The notes under the pieces: model-generated
Seen by the model: only the letters and a program-made list of their open reading frames with translations
Databases searched by the model: none
Told to the model about the DNA's origin: nothing
Assembly: GCF_003544935.1 (NCBI RefSeq)
Contig: NZ_CP032098.1
Coordinates: 1,364,001-1,428,000, forward strand
From: Malaciobacter molluscorum LMG 25693
GTDB taxonomy: Bacteria > Campylobacterota > Campylobacteria > Campylobacterales > Arcobacteraceae
Length of the DNA stretch: 64,000 bases
Reading direction: 5' to 3'
Shown here: in pieces, positions 61,099 to 64,000 of the stretch
How positions within the stretch are numbered: position 1 is the first letter of the stretch
How the letters are laid out: every line of letters begins with the position of its first letter
Translations under genes and position numbers: made by a program

Positions 61099-63106
61099 AC
61101 CATTATTAATTGAAATTGGTGTAGAAGAACTTCCTGCAATTCCATTTTTAAAAGAATTACCAAATATTGAAAAAAAATGGATGAATATTTTAGAAAATAA
61201 TAAACTTGGATGTGATTTTGACTTTTTTTATACACCAAGAAGATTGGTTTTATGGCATAGAGAATTTCCTATTTCTCAACCAAATAATATAGTTGAACAA
61301 TTTGGTGCTCCTATAAAAATAGCATATAAAGATGGTGAACCAACAGCTGCTGCATTAGGTTTTGCTAAAAAATGTGGAGTAGATGTGCAAGAGTTAGATC
61401 AAATAGATCAAGGGAAAGGGCCTGTATTATATTTCAAACAAGAATTAATTGGTAAACAAAGTGAATTATTATTAAATGATATGATTAATGAATTTATTAA
61501 TTCTTTAAATTTTGGTAAATCAATGAGATGGGGAAGTAGAACAGATAGTTTTATTAGACCTATTAGAAATTTATCAGTTTTATTTGATAATAAGATTGTT
61601 GATGCTGAACTATTTGGTGTAAAATCTTCAAATAATTCTTTTGGGCATAGAATGGTTTCATATGAACCATTCTCTTATGATTTTGCAGGTGATTATTTTT
61701 GTAAACTAGATAAGCATGGTGTAATTCTTTATCCTGATGAAAGAAGAAAAAGAATTCTTGAGCAAATGAAAGAGCTAGAAAAAATTAACAATATAAAAAT
61801 AGATATAGACGAAGAACTACTTGAAGAAGTTGTTGCAATTACAGAATATCCAACTGCATTAATAGGTAAATTTGATGAAGAATTTTTAGAATTACCAGAA
61901 GAAGTAATTGTAACTTCAATGAAAGAGCATCAAAGATATTTTGCAGTATATGAAAGTGGTAATTTAACAAATAAATTCATTGTTGTATCAAACTCAAAAA
62001 CAGATGATTTTTCTGCAATTATTGCAGGAAATGAAAAAGTTCTAAGACCTAGACTTGCTGATGGTATGTTTTTTTATAAAAATGATATTACAAATGGACT
62101 TAATAATGAAGAGTTGAAAAAACTTGTATTTGTTGAAGGTCTTGGTTCTATGTACGAAAAATGTGAAAGAGAAGCAATAATTGCAGATTATTTAGCTTCA
62201 AAATTTGATGTTTCACAAAAAGATTTATTAAATAAAGCTGTGATGTTAAGTAAAGCTGACTTAATGTCAGAAATGGTTTATGAATTTACAGAGCTTCAAG
62301 GACTTATGGGATATTATTATGCAAAAATTGCAAATGAAGATGAATTAGTTTATACAGCTTTAAAAGAACAATATTTGCCAGATGGTGAAAATTCAGACTT
62401 ACCATCAAATAAATTCTCTTCAATTGTTGCATTATCTTATAAATTAGATAATTTGATGGGACTATTTAGTGTTGGAAAGATTCCTACAGGTTCAAAAGAT
62501 CCTTTTGGTTTAAGAAGAGCAGCTGCAGGTATTGTAAAGATTGCAATTGAACATAAATTACCAATTAATCTAGAACAAATTATAGATGATTTATCTGAAA
62601 ATTACAAAGGGTTAGATAAAAAACAATTAGTTGAGTTTTTCAATGAAAGATTCTTTAAAATATTTGATGTAAATCCATCTGTTTTAAAAGCAGTATTAGG
62701 AAGTAACGAAAAAGATGTATATCAAATTTCATTAAAACTATGTGCGTTAAATCCAATTGTACAAAGTGACAATTTCAAAGAGTTCTCATCAACTTTTAAA
62801 AGAGTTGCAAATATTATTAAAGATATGGATATTTCAAACAATATTACTATTGATGAAACATTATTTGAAGATAATGAAGAAAAAAATTTATTTAAAGCAT
62901 ATTTTAATATTACATCAAAACAATATAATGATTATGAGTTAGAATTAGATGCGCTTTTTTCTTTAAAAATACAATTAGATAATTTTTTTGATAATGTATT
63001 TGTAAATCATGAAAATGAAAAAATTAAAACAAATAGAAAAAATCTTATTGCTTTAGTATATAAAGCATTTAGAAATATTGCTGATATTAAAGAAATAACA
63101 ATTTAA
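61091..63106 (+). CDS. glyS: Glycyl-tRNA synthetase beta subunit
   Basis: A 671-residue beta chain of the tetrameric bacterial GlyRS. N-terminal LLIEIGVEELPAIPFL, TPRRLVLWH, SMRWGSR-like GKSMRWGSRTDSFIRPIRN and HQRYFAVYE are typical; the HD-like and anticodon domains follow (GSKDPFGLRRAAAGIVKIAI). glyQ is not within the window. Followed by a strong terminator. Confidence 0.95.
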   Translation: MNKPLLIEIGVEELPAIPFLKELPNIEKKWMNILENNKLGCDFDFFYTPRRLVLWHREFPISQPNNIVEQFGAPIKIAYKDGEPTAAALGFAKKCGVDVQELDQIDQGKGPVLYFKQELIGKQSELLLNDMINEFINSLNFGKSMRWGSRTDSFIRPIRNLSVLFDNKIVDAELFGVKSSNNSFGHRMVSYEPFSYDFAGDYFCKLDKHGVILYPDERRKRILEQMKELEKINNIKIDIDEELLEEVVAITEYPTALIGKFDEEFLELPEEVIVTSMKEHQRYFAVYESGNLTNKFIVVSNSKTDDFSAIIAGNEKVLRPRLADGMFFYKNDITNGLNNEELKKLVFVEGLGSMYEKCEREAIIADYLASKFDVSQKDLLNKAVMLSKADLMSEMVYEFTELQGLMGYYYAKIANEDELVYTALKEQYLPDGENSDLPSNKFSSIVALSYKLDNLMGLFSVGKIPTGSKDPFGLRRAAAGIVKIAIEHKLPINLEQIIDDLSENYKGLDKKQLVEFFNERFFKIFDVNPSVLKAVLGSNEKDVYQISLKLCALNPIVQSDNFKEFSSTFKRVANIIKDMDISNNITIDETLFEDNEEKNLFKAYFNITSKQYNDYELELDALFSLKIQLDNFFDNVFVNHENEKIKTNRKNLIALVYKAFRNIADIKEITI

Positions 63107-63107
63107 T

Positions 63108-63135
63108 AAAAAAGAGTATTTAATTACTCTTTTTT
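63108..63135 (+). terminator. glyS rho-independent terminator
   Basis: Arms AAAAAAGAGTA (63108-63118) and TACTCTTTTTT (63125-63135), loop TTTAAT, with a T-rich tail. Confidence 0.85.
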
Positions 63136-63199
63136 ATCTCTTTTTATTATATAATTTGAAAAAATAAATTAATTTAAGTTATATACCATAGGAGAATAT

Positions 63200-63334
63200 A
63201 TGAAAAAATCTATTTTACTTTTATTAACAATAATATATATTTTTAGTGGATGTGCCACATGGAAAGGTATAAAAAAAGATAGTAATGATGCTTGGAATGC
63301 GACTAAAGGTGCAATTCACGAAGCAACAGAATAA
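63200..63334 (+). CDS. Entericidin-like small lipoprotein
   Basis: A 44-residue lipoprotein. Signal with lipobox MKKSILLLLTIIYIFSGCAT; Cys18 is the lipidation site. The mature part CATWKGIKKDSNDAWNATKG fits the entericidin EcnA/EcnB family of small cell-envelope peptides. GGAGAA Shine-Dalgarno at good distance. No partner antidote gene of the EcnA/EcnB pair is adjacent. Confidence 0.8.
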   Translation: MKKSILLLLTIIYIFSGCATWKGIKKDSNDAWNATKGAIHEATE

Positions 63335-63337
63335 AGA

Positions 63338-63550
63338 TTAAGAATAGATATTATTCTTATCTATTCTTTTTCTTATATCCACTAAAGAAGATTCTATTAT
63401 ATCTTCTTTATCTTCTTCTGAAATAATTTTTATATGATTAATTGTTTTACCTATTAAATCTCTAATTTCATTGTCTGTTGAATAATAACTAACTACTAAG
63501 TTTTCACCTAAATGTGAGACAATGTTATTTTTAATTTCATTTGCAATCAT
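63338..63550 (-). CDS. Small protein of unknown function
   Basis: A 70-residue protein (MIANEIKNNIVSHLGENLVV at its start). It has an excellent AAAGGAGG Shine-Dalgarno and a TATAAT box at 63575-63580 on its strand, so it is probably real and expressed. No cysteine, membrane helix or recognised family. It converges on the entericidin-like gene and shares a hairpin with it. Confidence 0.65.
   Translation of the reverse strand: MIANEIKNNIVSHLGENLVVSYYSTDNEIRDLIGKTINHIKIISEEDKEDIIESSLVDIRKRIDKNNIYS
63340..63368. terminator. Bidirectional hairpin between entericidin-like and hypothetical gene
   Basis: Arms AAGAATAGAT (63340-63349) and ATCTATTCTT (63359-63368), followed by T-rich sequence on the rightward strand. 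Confidence 0.65.
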
Positions 63551-63574
63551 TTAAATTGCCTCCTTTAAAATAAT

Positions 63575-63580
63575 ATTATA
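63575..63580 (-). promoter_or_regulatory. -10 box of the small gene at 63338-63550
   Basis: TATAAT on the leftward strand, ten bases before the AAAGGAGG Shine-Dalgarno. No strong -35 box is seen. The rest of the 63551-63729 gap holds a second TATAAT-like element and nothing else I can assign. Confidence 0.5.
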
Positions 63581-63729
63581 ATGATATAGAAAAAATGTAT
63601 TATAATAGTATCATTTTCAAGAAAGAATCAAAGTTTTTGGGTAATTAAATATAAATAATATAATTTTATTTTTTGTAAGAATAAGTAATAAAACAAAATA
63701 AATAATTATTTGAGCTTATGCAAAGAAAG

Positions 63730-63804
63730 TGGATGGGGTAGCAGGATTCGAACCTGCGAATGACGATACCAAAAACCGTTGCCTTACCACTTGGCGATAC
63801 CCCA
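63730..63804 (-). tRNA. tRNA-Gln (UUG)
   Basis: 75 bases with encoded CCA. The acceptor stem TGGGGTA pairs with TACCCCA; the anticodon loop reads TTTTGG with anticodon TTG, and GGTTCGAATCC is the T-arm. Discriminator base U. First of at least three tandem tRNA genes on this strand at the window edge. Confidence 0.93.
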
Positions 63805-63816
63805 AGAACTTTTGAA

Positions 63817-63893
63817 TGGAGCTGGTGAAGGGATTTGAACCCCCGACCTGCTGATTACAAATCAGCTGCTCTAGCCAACTGAGCTACACCAGC
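63817..63893 (-). tRNA. tRNA-Thr (UGU)
   Basis: 77 bases including CCA. Acceptor GCTGGTG pairs with CACCAGC, followed by U and CCA. Anticodon TGT lies in the sequence GATTTGTAATC. T-loop GGTTCAAATCC. Twelve bases upstream of tRNA-Gln in transcription order. Confidence 0.93.
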
Positions 63894-63906
63894 ATTCAAA
63901 TATATA

Positions 63907-63983
63907 TGGTGTCAAGAGAGAGACTTGAACTCTCGACCTCCGGCTTATGAGACCAGCGCTCTAGCCAGCTGAGCTACCTTGAC
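63907..63983 (-). tRNA. tRNA-Met (CAU)
   Basis: 77 bases with CCA. The acceptor stem is GTCAAGG with TCTTGAC (one G-U pair), then A and CCA. Anticodon CAT lies in GTCTCATAAGC. It lacks the initiator features (no A1-unpaired/GGG-CCC anticodon stem), so it is elongator Met or, less likely, Ile2 with lysidine-modified C34. Confidence 0.85.
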
Positions 63984-64000
63984 ACCTGACAATTTAATAT

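Noticed and set aside
60921-61238. 105-residue antisense ORF across the glyS start
   Set aside because: It covers the small membrane protein and glyS N-terminus on the opposite strand. The composition is hydrophobic and low complexity and no initiation signal is seen.
63551-63729. Small RNA gene between the hypothetical gene and the tRNA cluster
   Set aside because: Only AT-rich sequence with TATAAT-like elements and a 12-base palindrome; no conserved RNA structure can be recognised from sequence alone.
1-64000. CRISPR array, insertion sequence or prophage
   Set aside because: No regularly spaced repeats, transposase, integrase or phage structural gene is present, and no composition break was noticed on reading.

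Overview
The window is AT-rich DNA from a campylobacterotal (epsilonproteobacterial) genome, most likely a member of Arcobacteraceae. This is judged from gene content: a fused CcsBA cytochrome c maturation protein, a CetA/CetB-type energy-taxis pair, dimeric MazG-like dUTPase, CmoB, many soluble PAS histidine kinases with an AHQWRQPL or SHEWRQPL H-box, and stand-alone trpB and trpD. It is a dense chromosomal region with short intergenic gaps. I see no insertion sequence, prophage, CRISPR array, rRNA or replication origin.

Layout. 1-5.9 kb: an acyl-CoA ligase fused to a CitE-like lyase (cut by the window edge) and a second CitE-like lyase, divergent from an IclR regulator, then dipeptidase PepD. 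6-9.5 kb: cysteine-free thioredoxin-fold protein and CcsBA. 9.6-19.6 kb: cmoB, two tandem GGDEF paralogues, a metallo-beta-lactamase hydrolase, a ferritin-like DUF455 protein, trpB, a PhnN-like kinase, dnaJ, recR and cetB/cetA. 19.9-25.5 kb: a four-cysteine small protein, two PAS kinases, an HTH-dUTPase fusion, two response regulators, gamma carbonic anhydrase. 25.6-31.7 kb: a tight four-gene operon of M20 peptidase, RimK-like ATP-grasp ligase, ATP-grasp protein with C-terminal helix-hairpin-helix repeats, and a cytosolic-looking M14 carboxypeptidase. 31.9-44 kb: argG, hslR-trpD-tsaE-lptB, an EAL/GGDEF operon, kinase-kdsB, polA. 44-51 kb: a response regulator, two small proteins, a PAS/coiled-coil protein, then lgt, an Fe-S oxidoreductase, hemN and argF. 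51-54 kb: nrdD, a separate 53-residue glycyl-radical ORF, nrdG. 54-64 kb: a response regulator, gshB, a lipoprotein, a kinase, hemB, ribA-rsmG and following genes, a tetrahaem cytochrome, glyS, an entericidin-like peptide and three tRNA genes (Gln, Thr, Met).

How the genes work together. Housekeeping genes (translation, haem, arginine, LPS export, DNA repair) are interleaved with a heavy signalling load: four soluble PAS kinases, at least five response regulators, four GGDEF/EAL-type proteins and an energy-taxis receptor. Haem synthesis (hemB, hemN), cytochrome maturation (ccsBA) and a small multihaem protein fit a respiratory lifestyle with oxygen-limited growth, as does class III ribonucleotide reductase.

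The two most unusual items are (a) the class III ribonucleotide reductase, whose glycyl-radical segment lies in a separate overlapping reading frame just after an in-phase A AAA AAG slippery heptamer, and (b) the peptidase/ATP-grasp operon, which looks like an uncharacterised amide-ligation and peptide-trimming system. Convergent gene pairs repeatedly share palindromic terminators that also encode C-terminal residues, and several genes have a TATAAT box so close to the start codon that their mRNAs are probably leaderless.
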